Below, piece after piece: positions 1 to 8,221 of a stretch of DNA of 28,814 nucleotides. The position numbers were made by a program, and so were the translations under genes. Origin of the DNA: Bacteroidales bacterium (GTDB taxonomy: Bacteria; Bacteroidota; Bacteroidia; Bacteroidales; UBA1715); contig JAISIO010000071.1 of assembly GCA_031262005.1 (NCBI GenBank), forward strand, positions 1-28,814. Direction: 5' to 3'. The notes beneath the pieces are model-generated. The model was given only the letters and a program-made list of their open reading frames with translations, was not told the DNA's origin and ran no database searches. Every line of letters begins with the position of its first letter. Position 1 is the stretch's first letter.

Positions 1-91
1 TAAAAAAAGAAAAGGGTAAAACTCACCCCCATTGTTAAAAAAATGTGCAATCCTTACTTTCTAAAAGGCGGCTACTCTCATGGTGAATTTC

Positions 92-99
92 TACTTTTG
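92..99 (+). promoter_or_regulatory. Putative mutS promoter, Bacteroidetes -7 box
   Basis: TACTTTTG matches the Bacteroides -7 consensus TAnnTTTG and lies 27 nt before the mutS ATG. I see no convincing -33 TTG element at the usual distance, so this rests on the -7 box alone. The rest of 1-126 holds no recognisable gene. Confidence 0.4.
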
Positions 100-126
100 T
101 AACTGAATAGATAAAACACCAAAATT

Positions 127-2748
127 ATGGCGGAAAAAGTAGTAGAAACCCCTTTAATGAAACAATATTATCAGATAAAACACAAACATTCTGATGCTAT
201 TTTGTTGTTTCGAGTAGGTGATTTTTACGAAACTTTTTCGGAAGATGCTATTAAAACATCAAAAATTTTGGGCATTACGCTTACCAAACGGGCAAATGGT
301 TCCGCTTCGTTTGTGGAATTGGCAGGTTTCCCCTATCACTCACTTGATACGTATTTGCCCAAATTAGTGCGGGCCGGTCAGCGAGTGGCTATTTGTGAGC
401 AACTTGAAGACCCATCGAAAACAAAAACTATTGTAAAACGAGGTGTTACCGAACTGGTTACGCCCGGAGTTTCGTTGAGTAATACGATTTTGGAAAATCG
501 TGAAAATAATTTTTTGGCTGCGGTTCATTTTGGCAAACAGAGTGTTGGAGTGGCATTTTTAGATATTTCTACCGGCGAATTTTTAGTAGGCGAAGGAAAT
601 GCTGAGTATGTGGATAAACTGATTGGTAGTTTTCAACCTAAAGAGGTGTTGTACGACCGCAGCAAAGAACAATTGTTCAAAGAAACGTTTGCGCCGAATA
701 TCTATAGCTATAAATTAGACGATTGGATTTTTACGACCGAAGCGGCAAATGATAAATTACTTGCGCATTTTGAAACAGCCTCGCTCAAAGGTTTTGGTAT
801 AGATGCAATGCCGCAGGCTATTATTGCTGCCGGTGCAATTCTGTATTATATGGAATTGACCGAACATAAGCACATTAATCACATTCGCCACATTGCTCGT
901 ATAGAGCAGGACGATTATGTGTGGCTTGATAGGTTTACCATTCGTAATTTAGAAATTTTTGCTTCGCCACACGAAGGTGCCACATCGTTGCTGCACGTGC
1001 TCGACGAAACGCAAACACCTATGGGGGCACGGCTTTTGAAACGTTGGCTCGCCCTGCCTTTGAAAAGCAAACAGGAAATAGATAAACGCCTAAGTGTTGT
1101 TCAACAGTTGGTTGAACATCGTGGGGTTCTGAATCAATTGTACGATCGTTTGCACAATATGTGTGATTTGGAGCGTATTGTTGCCCGTGTAGCGGCAGTT
1201 CGCATTTTGCCGAGAGAAATTTTGCAATTGCAACGAACACTTGAAGACATTGCGCCAATAAAAGCATTGTGTGGGCAACAAAACAATAGCACCATGAATA
1301 TGTTGAGCGAGCAACTCAATGCGTGTGAACAACTTGCCGAACGAATCGGACGTGAAATAAATCCAGAAACGCCAAATGTGCTTAATAAAGGAAATGTAAT
1401 TGCTGCCGGTGTCAATGAAGAATTAGACAAACTGCGTTCTATTGCCTATTCCGGCAAGGATTTTATATTGCAAATGCAGCAGCGAGAAGAAGAACGTACC
1501 GGTATTCCAAAACTGAAAGTGGCGTTCAATAACGTATTCGGGTATTACATTGAGGTGCGCAATACGCATAAAGATAAAGTGCCTGCCGACTGGATTCGCA
1601 AACAAACCATAGTAAGTGCCGAGCGATATATTACGCCCGAATTAAAAGAATATGAAAATCAAATTCTTGGGGCGGAAGAAAAGATTCTGCAATTGGAAGG
1701 TGAAATTTTTGCGGCTTTAGTGCAAAATATCACACAATATATTCCTACGCTGCAACTCAATGCACATATTTTGGCACAAATTGACTGTCTACAATCGTTT
1801 GCGCAATGCGCTATTGAACGCAATTATGCAAAACCCGAAATTGACGAAAGCCTTGATTTGCACATAGAAGAAGGGCGACATCCGGTAATAGAAACGCGTA
1901 TGGCACCGGGTGAAGAATATGTGAGCAACACGGTGCAACTCGATTGCGATACGCAGCAAATTATTATTATAACCGGTCCGAATATGGCTGGTAAATCGGC
2001 ACTATTGCGGCAAACGGCATTGATTGTACTTATGGCACAGATTGGTTCTTTTGTGCCGGCTCGTGCAGCTCGCATAGGCATTGTCGATAAAATTTTTACC
2101 CGTGTGGGTGCATCTGATAATATTTCGCAAGGCGAATCGACTTTTATGGTTGAAATGAATGAAGCTGCAAGTATTTTGAATAATATTTCGGAACGCAGTT
2201 TGGTGCTGTTCGATGAACTTGGGCGAGGCACAAGCACCTACGATGGTATTTCTATTGCATGGTCAATTGTGGAATATTTACACGAACATCCAGCGGTGCA
2301 CCCAAAAACTTTGTTTGCTACGCATTATCATGAATTGAATGAATTGGAAAACTCGTTTAAACGAGTAAAAAACTTCAATGTTTCGGTGAAAGAATACAAC
2401 AATCGGGTGATTTTTTTGCGCAAATTAGTTCCCGGAGGCAGTGAGCATAGTTTTGGTATTCATGTGGCAAAAATGGCTGGTTTGCCAAAATCTATTATAA
2501 AACGGGCAAACGAAGTGTTGAAAGAATTGGAGGGAAATAATCGTAACGATGCTAACTCCACGGTTTCCAAACAGGCTCTTCATACCGCAGGAGAGCACCG
2601 TGAAGGTTATCAATTAAGTATTTTTCAGCTTGATGACCCGGTGCTTTCGCAAATTCGTGAACAATTGATAGGGCTTGATATAAACAATCTTACGCCGATT
2701 GATGCGCTTAATGCTTTGAATGACATAAAAAAACTGTTGGGAAAATAA
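127..2748 (+). CDS. mutS: DNA mismatch repair protein MutS
   Basis: MutS recognises base mismatches and small loops in newly replicated DNA and, with MutL, starts cytoplasmic mismatch repair. At 873 aa it has the usual full length. The N-terminal mismatch-binding domain carries the Phe-x-Glu motif (F33-Y34-E35) that stacks on the mispair. The connector, lever and clamp domains fill the middle. The C-terminal ATPase has Walker A GPNMAGKS (residues 617-624), Walker B with D696-E697 in LVLFDELGRGTST, and the following FATHYHEL switch motif. The ATG at 127 is chosen because the conserved N-terminus begins just after it and a promoter-like box lies upstream. The yraN gene starts 8 nt after the stop, so the two are probably co-transcribed. 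The gene looks intact and functional. Confidence 0.98.
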   Translation: MAEKVVETPLMKQYYQIKHKHSDAILLFRVGDFYETFSEDAIKTSKILGITLTKRANGSASFVELAGFPYHSLDTYLPKLVRAGQRVAICEQLEDPSKTKTIVKRGVTELVTPGVSLSNTILENRENNFLAAVHFGKQSVGVAFLDISTGEFLVGEGNAEYVDKLIGSFQPKEVLYDRSKEQLFKETFAPNIYSYKLDDWIFTTEAANDKLLAHFETASLKGFGIDAMPQAIIAAGAILYYMELTEHKHINHIRHIARIEQDDYVWLDRFTIRNLEIFASPHEGATSLLHVLDETQTPMGARLLKRWLALPLKSKQEIDKRLSVVQQLVEHRGVLNQLYDRLHNMCDLERIVARVAAVRILPREILQLQRTLEDIAPIKALCGQQNNSTMNMLSEQLNACEQLAERIGREINPETPNVLNKGNVIAAGVNEELDKLRSIAYSGKDFILQMQQREEERTGIPKLKVAFNNVFGYYIEVRNTHKDKVPADWIRKQTIVSAERYITPELKEYENQILGAEEKILQLEGEIFAALVQNITQYIPTLQLNAHILAQIDCLQSFAQCAIERNYAKPEIDESLDLHIEEGRHPVIETRMAPGEEYVSNTVQLDCDTQQIIIITGPNMAGKSALLRQTALIVLMAQIGSFVPARAARIGIVDKIFTRVGASDNISQGESTFMVEMNEAASILNNISERSLVLFDELGRGTSTYDGISIAWSIVEYLHEHPAVHPKTLFATHYHELNELENSFKRVKNFNVSVKEYNNRVIFLRKLVPGGSEHSFGIHVAKMAGLPKSIIKRANEVLKELEGNNRNDANSTVSKQALHTAGEHREGYQLSIFQLDDPVLSQIREQLIGLDINNLTPIDALNALNDIKKLLGK

Positions 2749-2756
2749 CCGAATAC

Positions 2757-3125
2757 ATGGCAACACACAACGAACTTGGCAAACTCGGAGAAGACATGGC
2801 GTGTAACGTATTACTATCGAAAGGCTATGTCATTCGTCATAGAAATTGGCAGGCGGAGCATTGTGAACTTGATATTGTTGCTCAAAAAGATAATTTCTTA
2901 GTAATTATTGAGGTAAAAACACGTTCGAGTAATTACTTTGGTAATCCTGAAAAATTTGTAACTCGAACAAAAATAAAACGAATTGTTAAGGCTGCTCAAC
3001 GCTATATTGACCACTATACATTAGACTGCGAAATGCAATTTGATGTTATAACGGTACTAAAAAATCACGACGGAACATTTACTGTTGAACATCTGGAAGA
3101 TGTGGTTAAAATATGGGAAGCGTAG
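2757..3125 (+). CDS. YraN/UPF0102 family endonuclease-like protein
   Basis: This is a 122-aa protein of the UPF0102 (YraN) family, a small restriction-endonuclease-like fold whose cellular role is poorly defined; DNA or Holliday-junction processing has been proposed for the family. The family core is visible: GxxGExxA near the N-terminus (GKLGEDMA), then ELDIVA and IIEVKTRS, which together supply the acidic and lysine residues of a PD-(D/E)xK-type site. The length is normal for the family. It begins 8 nt after mutS, so it is probably expressed with it, which fits a DNA-metabolism role, though this is only context. It ends 19 nt before the convergent sufD stop, with no clear terminator between them. 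Confidence 0.9.
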   Translation: MATHNELGKLGEDMACNVLLSKGYVIRHRNWQAEHCELDIVAQKDNFLVIIEVKTRSSNYFGNPEKFVTRTKIKRIVKAAQRYIDHYTLDCEMQFDVITVLKNHDGTFTVEHLEDVVKIWEA

Positions 3126-3144
3126 AATCGTTTGGGAATAGATT

Positions 3145-4113
3145 TTACCGCAAAACCGAATTAATCAATTCGCGCAGTTCTTCTTTGGGCAACATATCGG
3201 TAATTTCGCACACCACAGCTTGAATGAGTAATTGGCGTGCCTGCTCTGGAGCAATGCCTCGCGCTTGCATATACCACAGAGCATCTTCGTTCAATTGCCC
3301 TGTGCTGCTACCATGATTACAACTTACATCGTCGGCATAAATTTCTAATTGCGGTTTGCTGAAAATGCGAGCATTGGGCGACAAAAGCATATTTTTATTA
3401 CTCTGTTTGGCTATTGTTCTCACCGCATGAGGAGCCACATAGATCATTCCGCCAAAAACACCAAAGCTCTGGTCTGTAGCTAAGATTTTAAAATTTTCTA
3501 CCGTTTCGCAATCAGTACAATTGTGTTTTACGAGAGTGTTGCATTCAAATCGTTGCGTACTTTTGGGATACGAGAGTCCGTACAGTGCTGTGTGTGCTTG
3601 GGTATCGTTTTTATCAATATTGAGCGTTGTATGCAATATATCGCCTTGCAATTGATACACATGAGCCGTAAATTGTGAATTTTGTTCTTGCTGCACCGTA
3701 ATTGTTTGCGCACATTCTGTATCAGTTCCTAAATCTTGAATGTTTATATATTCACATTGGGAATTTTTCTCTAACGAAAGCGTTGTTTCTATAGAACTGA
3801 TTTTGCTTGTTTCATTGGTAGAGCAGTGTATTTCAGTAATTTGTGCTGCCGTGTTTTCTTTAATCGTATAGTGAATGTGTGCGTGCGATTGAGCGTTGTT
3901 GCCCTGTGTAACGTGCACAATTGTAATTTCTGTAATTTGTGATGCTATTACCGAAATATGTGTAGTTGTATCGTGCGTTTCTATCATCACCGCATTGGTG
4001 TCGTATTTCGACGCGTGCGGAATGTATAGTGCGTTTTCAAACACTAAAACCGTGGGCTTGGTGAGCAATGCGCTATACCTACTCGTTACATTGTGTATTG
4101 TGTTCATGCGCAT
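3145..4113 (-). CDS. sufD: Fe-S cluster assembly scaffold SufD, short form
   Basis: SufD partners SufB and the ATPase SufC in the SufBC2D scaffold that builds Fe-S clusters in the cytoplasm. The C-terminal beta-helix core is recognisable, with the conserved stretch DVSCNHGSSTGQLNEDALWY followed by ARGI; H267 there corresponds by motif to the essential SufD histidine. At 322 aa the protein is about 100 residues shorter than typical SufD (about 430-450 aa), and the missing part is the N-terminal helical region. This is not a mis-called start: the ATG follows the sufC stop within a few bases, so there is no room for more coding sequence. A second ATG two codons in is an alternative start. SufB and SufS genes are absent from this cluster. 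Confidence 0.9.
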   Translation of the reverse strand: MRMNTIHNVTSRYSALLTKPTVLVFENALYIPHASKYDTNAVMIETHDTTTHISVIASQITEITIVHVTQGNNAQSHAHIHYTIKENTAAQITEIHCSTNETSKISSIETTLSLEKNSQCEYINIQDLGTDTECAQTITVQQEQNSQFTAHVYQLQGDILHTTLNIDKNDTQAHTALYGLSYPKSTQRFECNTLVKHNCTDCETVENFKILATDQSFGVFGGMIYVAPHAVRTIAKQSNKNMLLSPNARIFSKPQLEIYADDVSCNHGSSTGQLNEDALWYMQARGIAPEQARQLLIQAVVCEITDMLPKEELRELINSVLR

Positions 4114-4117
4114 TCTA

Positions 4118-4858
4118 TTATTGAATAAGCCAATCGTAACCTTTCTCTTCGAGTTCCAAAGCCAACGATTTGTCGCCGGTTTTTATAATTTTCCCGTCGT
4201 ATAATATATGCACAAAATCGGGCACAATGTAATCCAATAAGCGTTGGTAGTGCGTAATTACAATATACGCATTGTTGGGGGTTTTGAGTTGATTTACCCC
4301 ATCAGCTACTATGCGTAGCGCATCAATATCGAGTCCGCTATCGGTTTCGTCCAAAATTGCAAGCTGCGGTTCGAGCATTGCCATTTGAAAAATATCGTTT
4401 TTCTTTTTTTCACCACCCGAAAACCCCTCGTTTACCGAGCGATTGTTTAATTTCTCGGGTAAACCAAGCATGGTGCGCATTGCTTTCATTTTCTTTAAAA
4501 ATTCGGTAGCCGTTGGAGGCTCTTCATTTCTGTATACATATTGGGCATCAATGGCGGCTTTCATAAAATTTGTCATGCTCACACCCGGAATTTCTACAGG
4601 ATATTGGAATGCAAGAAAAATTCCCTCGCAAGCGCGTTCGTGCGCCGCCAAGGGTAGAATATTTTTACCGTTGAACGTAATTTCGCCCTGCGTAACAGTA
4701 TATACATCGCGTCCTGCCAAAACCGACGAAAGAGTGCTTTTGCCCGATCCATTGGGTCCCATTATTGCATGAATCTCACCTTTATTGACCGTCAAATTGA
4801 TACCTTTAAGTATTTCTTTTCCTTGTATTGAGGCGTGTAAATTGCTTATTTGTAACAT
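4118..4858 (-). CDS. sufC: Fe-S cluster assembly ATPase SufC
   Basis: SufC is the ABC-type ATPase that drives conformational change of the SufBCD scaffold during cytoplasmic Fe-S cluster assembly. The 246-aa length is normal. Walker A is GPNGSGKST near residue 34, the ABC signature is GFSGGEKKKNDIFQ, and Walker B is LAILDETDSGLD; the ETDSGLD form is characteristic of SufC rather than of transporters. An H-loop histidine follows in VITHYQRLL. The sufD start lies immediately after the stop, so the two are translationally linked. A promoter-like box lies upstream at 4903-4910. Unusually, sufB does not precede it; a spacer of about 300 nt separates it from the DUF3108 gene on the same strand. Confidence 0.97.
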   Translation of the reverse strand: MLQISNLHASIQGKEILKGINLTVNKGEIHAIMGPNGSGKSTLSSVLAGRDVYTVTQGEITFNGKNILPLAAHERACEGIFLAFQYPVEIPGVSMTNFMKAAIDAQYVYRNEEPPTATEFLKKMKAMRTMLGLPEKLNNRSVNEGFSGGEKKKNDIFQMAMLEPQLAILDETDSGLDIDALRIVADGVNQLKTPNNAYIVITHYQRLLDYIVPDFVHILYDGKIIKTGDKSLALELEEKGYDWLIQ

Positions 4859-4902
4859 ACGCGATTAGAATTAAACCCTTAAATTTATTGTAAAATTTCG
4901 GG

Positions 4903-4910
4903 CAAATATA
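4903..4910 (-). promoter_or_regulatory. Putative sufCD promoter, -7 box
   Basis: On the minus strand this reads TATATTTG, a full match to the Bacteroides -7 consensus TAnnTTTG, 44 nt upstream of the sufC ATG. The -33 region is not recognisable. It supports sufCD being an independent two-gene transcription unit rather than the tail of a longer suf operon. Confidence 0.4.
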
Positions 4911-5050
4911 GTAAAGATATGAGATATGAGAAGCATAATGCGAGGCATTTCAGGGCAACTGTGCGAAATTTTAGCGTTTTTGTAATCGCATGATTTTATT
5001 TAATGGAAAATTGAAAGTTGAGAATTTTTGACACGTTGTTTTTTCTCTTC

Positions 5051-5130
5051 GCACGCTGATGACACCGATGTAACAGATTATCACAGATACAGTAATGAAA
5101 AAATCTGTGCAATTTGTGTTATCTGTGGAC
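5051..5130. repeat. Imperfect inverted repeat of ATCTGTG-type units in the sufC/DUF3108 spacer
   Basis: The 298-nt spacer 4859-5156 has no gene. Within it, units such as ACAGATTATCACAGAT are followed by the reversed type ATCTGTGCAATTTGTG and ATCTGTGG, giving an imperfect fold-back of about 80 nt. Similar CAGATT/ATCTGTG strings are, to my recollection, common dispersed intergenic repeats in Bacteroidetes genomes; I cannot confirm copy number here. The neighbouring stretch 4917-4930 also has a short ATATGAG direct repeat. The element may be a REP-like repeat or a degraded remnant, with no evident coding role. Confidence 0.55.
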
Positions 5131-5156
5131 TAAAATAAATGTATTAGTTGTTTGAT

Positions 5157-5927
5157 TTACAACGATTTCAAAGGGCGATACAAATTTTTGTGTGCAACCA
5201 AATCGCATTTGAGTGAACCCAAAGTCATGTTAAATTCCACACGGAGCGGCACATGATTGGCATCGTCGCTCACCCAGAAACTTACATCATCTTTCGCTTT
5301 GAACACTCTACCTACCTCTACAAGCGGCTGCAATTTCAAAGCGTTGAATGTTCCTAATTTGGTTGCTATTTTTTCTTTGCCTTTGTAAATCAACTTATAA
5401 GGAAATACTTCGTCTGAAAAATATATTTTCATGCTGATAGTATCATTCATTTTGAGCTTGCTAAAACCTTCTTTACGTAAATAGTACAAACTCGAAATAA
5501 GGTCATACATATTGGCAGATACCGAAATTTTACCGTTTTTCGAGCTTTGTATTGTATTGTTCGCATGGTTGTAGGTGGCTTCGTCGTAGTAGCGATATTT
5601 ATTTTCTTTAATATTGCGAATAGCTTTTACCGGTTTGCAGTTATTACTTACATCAAAATAACTTTCGTACACATCTTCTATGCCGAAAATCCAATCGGCA
5701 ACGCCGGTGGTTTTCATTACAGCGCGCGAATGCAGCACTTTCTTGTTGTTCATCACAGTTTCTTTGAGTGTAATAGATGCTGTTCCGCCGTTCACAATGC
5801 CGTAATACATTACAAACTGGAGTTCTTCACCGGCTTTGAATGCTACTGCGTTGCTTTCTTTTGAGCCGTCCACCATAAACGACATTGAAATTATGGCGCA
5901 AGCCAGATACATACTTAATTTTTTCAT
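5157..5927 (-). CDS. DUF3108 family exported protein
   Basis: This 256-aa protein belongs by pattern to the DUF3108 family of bacterial envelope proteins of unknown function. The features seen are an N-terminal signal-like segment (MKKLSMYLACAIISMSF), the opening FKAGEELQFVMYYGIVNGGTASITL typical of the family (split here as FKAGEELQFV and GIVNGGTASI), and the closing FWVSDDANHVPLRVE, consistent with a beta-rich periplasmic fold. The frame is open up to 6002, but the ATG at 5927 is preferred because it starts exactly at the signal peptide and avoids overlap with the divergent tetR promoter. It sits 130 nt from the TetR-like gene in divergent orientation, so joint regulation is possible but not shown. 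Confidence 0.8.
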   Translation of the reverse strand: MKKLSMYLACAIISMSFMVDGSKESNAVAFKAGEELQFVMYYGIVNGGTASITLKETVMNNKKVLHSRAVMKTTGVADWIFGIEDVYESYFDVSNNCKPVKAIRNIKENKYRYYDEATYNHANNTIQSSKNGKISVSANMYDLISSLYYLRKEGFSKLKMNDTISMKIYFSDEVFPYKLIYKGKEKIATKLGTFNALKLQPLVEVGRVFKAKDDVSFWVSDDANHVPLRVEFNMTLGSLKCDLVAHKNLYRPLKSL

Positions 5928-6004
5928 AGTAGTAGATATTGTATTGATACTTTTTGTTTTCCTTGTGTTCGCATTTGTTTGCCAACAGAAATAAATTATC
6001 AATT

Positions 6005-6036
6005 ATTGTGCCATAACTGCAAATGTAGTATATTTG
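6005..6036 (+). promoter_or_regulatory. Putative promoter of the TetR-like gene
   Basis: A TATATTTG box at 6029-6036 matches TAnnTTTG, and an ATTG at 6005-6008 lies 20 nt upstream, which is the usual spacing to a Bacteroides -33 element. Expected transcription start is near 6043, about 14 nt before the ATG at 6057. This supports the downstream start over the longer frame beginning at 5979. Confidence 0.55.
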
Positions 6037-6056
6037 TGCTTTTAAACGGGAATTGC

Positions 6057-6665
6057 ATGGATGAAAAATTTTTACAGATTCTAAAAAATGCTTTGCAGGT
6101 TTATATAAAATTTGGAATAAAGAGTGTTTCAATGGACGATATGTGCAAGGAACTTAAAATTTCAAAGAAAACGCTATATAAATATGTTGCCAATAAAGAA
6201 GATTTGTTGAAATGGATTTTTGTGGATTATCTGTCGATACAATTCAACGAATATTTGACGGAAAAATTTGTGTCGCAGAAGAAAAATGCTATTGATTACT
6301 TTTTTGTGGCATTGGAATATTTACAGCAATATAATATGGTAACTCCGCTTATGTTCAACGATTTACGATTACATTATTCCGGTATTTTCGAGAGATTGCA
6401 AGAAAAGCAAAATGCACAAAGATTTGCCGTTTTGGAACAAAATCTGCATCAAGGACAAGCCGAAGGTTTGTACAGAACCAATATAAATTCGCCTCTTGTG
6501 TTATTTATTTTTACCAATAGTTTTATTAAAGATTTCCCAGAAGAGTGTTTGTTCGACAAAAAAGAATTGTTCGACGAAGTGTTGCGGATTTATATGTGTG
6601 CCATTGCCACTCCCAAAGGATTGGAATATTACGAAAGATTAGAACATACTGTGCTGATACAATAA
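6057..6665 (+). CDS. TetR/AcrR family transcriptional regulator
   Basis: This 202-aa protein is a probable one-component repressor. The N-terminal helix-turn-helix occupies roughly residues 24-45 (SMDDMCKELKISKKTLYKYV), followed by the NKEDLL helix typical of TetR proteins; the C-terminal ligand and dimerisation part is helical and not recognisable further. The ATG at 6057 is chosen because a -7/-33 pair ends just upstream, whereas the longer open frame would begin inside the divergent spacer. The regulator is divergent from the DUF3108 gene, and recO follows after 63 nt on the same strand. Its ligand and targets cannot be read from the sequence; autoregulation and control of the divergent gene are the simplest guesses. 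Confidence 0.85.
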   Translation: MDEKFLQILKNALQVYIKFGIKSVSMDDMCKELKISKKTLYKYVANKEDLLKWIFVDYLSIQFNEYLTEKFVSQKKNAIDYFFVALEYLQQYNMVTPLMFNDLRLHYSGIFERLQEKQNAQRFAVLEQNLHQGQAEGLYRTNINSPLVLFIFTNSFIKDFPEECLFDKKELFDEVLRIYMCAIATPKGLEYYERLEHTVLIQ

Positions 6666-6728
6666 TACGCCGAACGTGAGAATGACGACAATGAAACAAC
6701 ACGCCAATATATTACATTGAATTGCGGT

Positions 6729-7427
6729 ATGCTTAAAAAAACCGAAGGAATAGTTCTGCATCGCATAAAATATTCCGAAACAAGTTTTATTGTTCACATT
6801 TACACTCACTGCGAGGGCATAGCTTCGTTTATTATAAGCAATGCAAGGAGCAAACGCTCGCAGGCGGCATTTTTTCAGCCTTTGCACGTTGTCAATTTTG
6901 AATATTTTCGGAATTCAAAATCGAATTTGAGCCGCATAAAAGAAATTTCGTTTTCTTATGTGCCCACATCGTTGCATCAGTCCATTCAAAAATCAACAAT
7001 TGCACAGTTTGTGAGCGAATTTTTATATTACACGTTTTCCAACAAAGAAGAAAATCCCGAAGTATATCTGTTTTTGCGCAATTTTGTGATTACGCTCGAC
7101 GCTCAAACCGAATCGTGCCACAATGCGCACATTGATTTTCTGCTCGATTTCAGTGTGTTGTGCGGTATAGCTCCGCAGAATAATTACTGCGAACAATTAC
7201 GGTTTTTCGACCTTGCAAAAGGTTGCTTTGTGGCATATTCCTCTGCCACTACTTGCACCGGCAATTGCAGTAAACTACTGAGTGATGCGCTTGCCAAACG
7301 TTGTGTGCCTATTTCTTCCGGCGAACGGCGCGAATTGTTGCACGTACTATTGCAATATTATTCGCTGCACACAAAAAAAATAGATATGACACGAACTTTG
7401 GGAATTTTGGAAATGGTGTTTCGGTAA
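6729..7427 (+). CDS. recO: DNA repair protein RecO
   Basis: RecO acts with RecR (and RecF) to load RecA on SSB-coated single-stranded DNA during gap repair. The protein is about 232 aa from the ATG at 6729, normal for the family. The N-terminal OB-fold is clear: KTEGIVLHRIKYSETSFIV followed by a glycine-rich turn and RSKRS. The middle is helical, ending in ELLHVLLQYY and the C-terminal RTLGILEMVF. The zinc-type cysteines of some RecO proteins survive only partly (CGIAP, CEQL, C, CTGNC). A TTG four codons upstream (6717) keeps the frame open but lacks support. It converges with mqnA, with 17 nt between the stops. Confidence 0.9.
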   Translation: MLKKTEGIVLHRIKYSETSFIVHIYTHCEGIASFIISNARSKRSQAAFFQPLHVVNFEYFRNSKSNLSRIKEISFSYVPTSLHQSIQKSTIAQFVSEFLYYTFSNKEENPEVYLFLRNFVITLDAQTESCHNAHIDFLLDFSVLCGIAPQNNYCEQLRFFDLAKGCFVAYSSATTCTGNCSKLLSDALAKRCVPISSGERRELLHVLLQYYSLHTKKIDMTRTLGILEMVFR

Positions 7428-7444
7428 CGGAAATAGTTCTGCGT

Positions 7445-8185
7445 CTACACACCTTCTGCCAAGCGATAGAACAATTGCAAAGCCTCCTGTTTTTTCTCGT
7501 CAAATTCGTAACTAACGGCATTGTGCAGGTACGTGTGAATATCGAAGGTTTTTGGTGTATTGTGATAGGCAATTGCTTCGTCAATGTGCGCCACTCCGTA
7601 GCGCAATGCTTGTTCAAATAGCTGTAGATAATCGGCTGGTATGTCTTTATTGGCAACCCAGCAGGCAAATACAAATGGTTTGGCAAACGCTTTATACCAC
7701 TCCTGAGCCAAATCCCATGTGTGAGCAAACGAATCTTTGTATTGTAAAGCCCTGTCGCCTATAATTACTTTTGCCGAATTGTTGCTTAGGGTTTCGTAGC
7801 CTTGCGTGCCTCTTTCAAATTGCGGATTAATGTTCCATACATATTGCGCCAAAACTTTGGTAAGTAAATTCGATGAACGCGATTGATAGTCGAGCGTTAT
7901 GCGTTGAATATGAGGTAAATCAACAGGACTGCACAAACGTACCGAATCTACGTGTTGGAGTGCGCCTATACAGAAATTCGAGATAATGCGCCCGTTTGGA
8001 ATCGAAGGAATGGCGGCTACCGGCACTATGCTTATATCGGCTTGATTGCTGCGGAGCATTTCTACCGCTTGTGCCGGATAGTGATACAAAAATTCGCTTC
8101 GCTGAGCAAGTTCGCTATTGTGATGCAAGCCATACACAAACGGAATGGTATTACTATAATTAATAATCGAAACTCTAACTTTCAT
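7445..8185 (-). CDS. mqnA: Chorismate dehydratase MqnA (futalosine menaquinone pathway)
   Basis: MqnA dehydrates chorismate to 3-enolpyruvylbenzoate, the first committed step of the futalosine pathway to menaquinone. The 246-aa protein has the MqnA/MqnD periplasmic-binding-like fold pattern: VSIINYSNTIPFVYGL at the N-terminus, ADISIVPVAAIPSI around residue 50, ITLDYQSRSSNLL around residue 97, and IIGDRAL near residue 142. Distinguishing MqnA from MqnD rests on the SIINYSNTIPF opening and the overall length. It is the last gene of a cdsA-psd-mqnA run, with a 36-nt gap to psd. The spacer carries a 7-nt-period repeat. Other men genes are not in the window. Confidence 0.88.
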   Translation of the reverse strand: MKVRVSIINYSNTIPFVYGLHHNSELAQRSEFLYHYPAQAVEMLRSNQADISIVPVAAIPSIPNGRIISNFCIGALQHVDSVRLCSPVDLPHIQRITLDYQSRSSNLLTKVLAQYVWNINPQFERGTQGYETLSNNSAKVIIGDRALQYKDSFAHTWDLAQEWYKAFAKPFVFACWVANKDIPADYLQLFEQALRYGVAHIDEAIAYHNTPKTFDIHTYLHNAVSYEFDEKKQEALQLFYRLAEGV

Positions 8186-8204
8186 AGTAGCAAACTATAC
8201 TCTC

Positions 8205-8218
8205 TACTTTGTACTTTA
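8205..8218. repeat. Short 7-nt-period tandem repeat upstream of mqnA
   Basis: TACTTTG is followed directly by TACTTTA in the short psd-mqnA spacer, flanked by two TATACTC copies. It is one of several 7/14/15-nt-period repeats in spacers of this window. Confidence 0.5.
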
Positions 8219-8221
8219 TAC

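Noticed and set aside
1824..2237. Open 137-codon frame antisense to mutS
   Set aside because: It lies inside the conserved MutS ATPase domain on the other strand, has no recognisable motif and no promoter.
5928..6002. Longer start of the DUF3108 protein at 6002
   Set aside because: The extra 25 residues precede the signal peptide and run into the divergent tetR spacer, so the ATG at 5927 is preferred.
7309..7728. Open 139-codon frame spanning the recO and mqnA ends
   Set aside because: It overlaps both conserved genes, out of frame on mqnA's strand and antisense to recO, and has no protein features.
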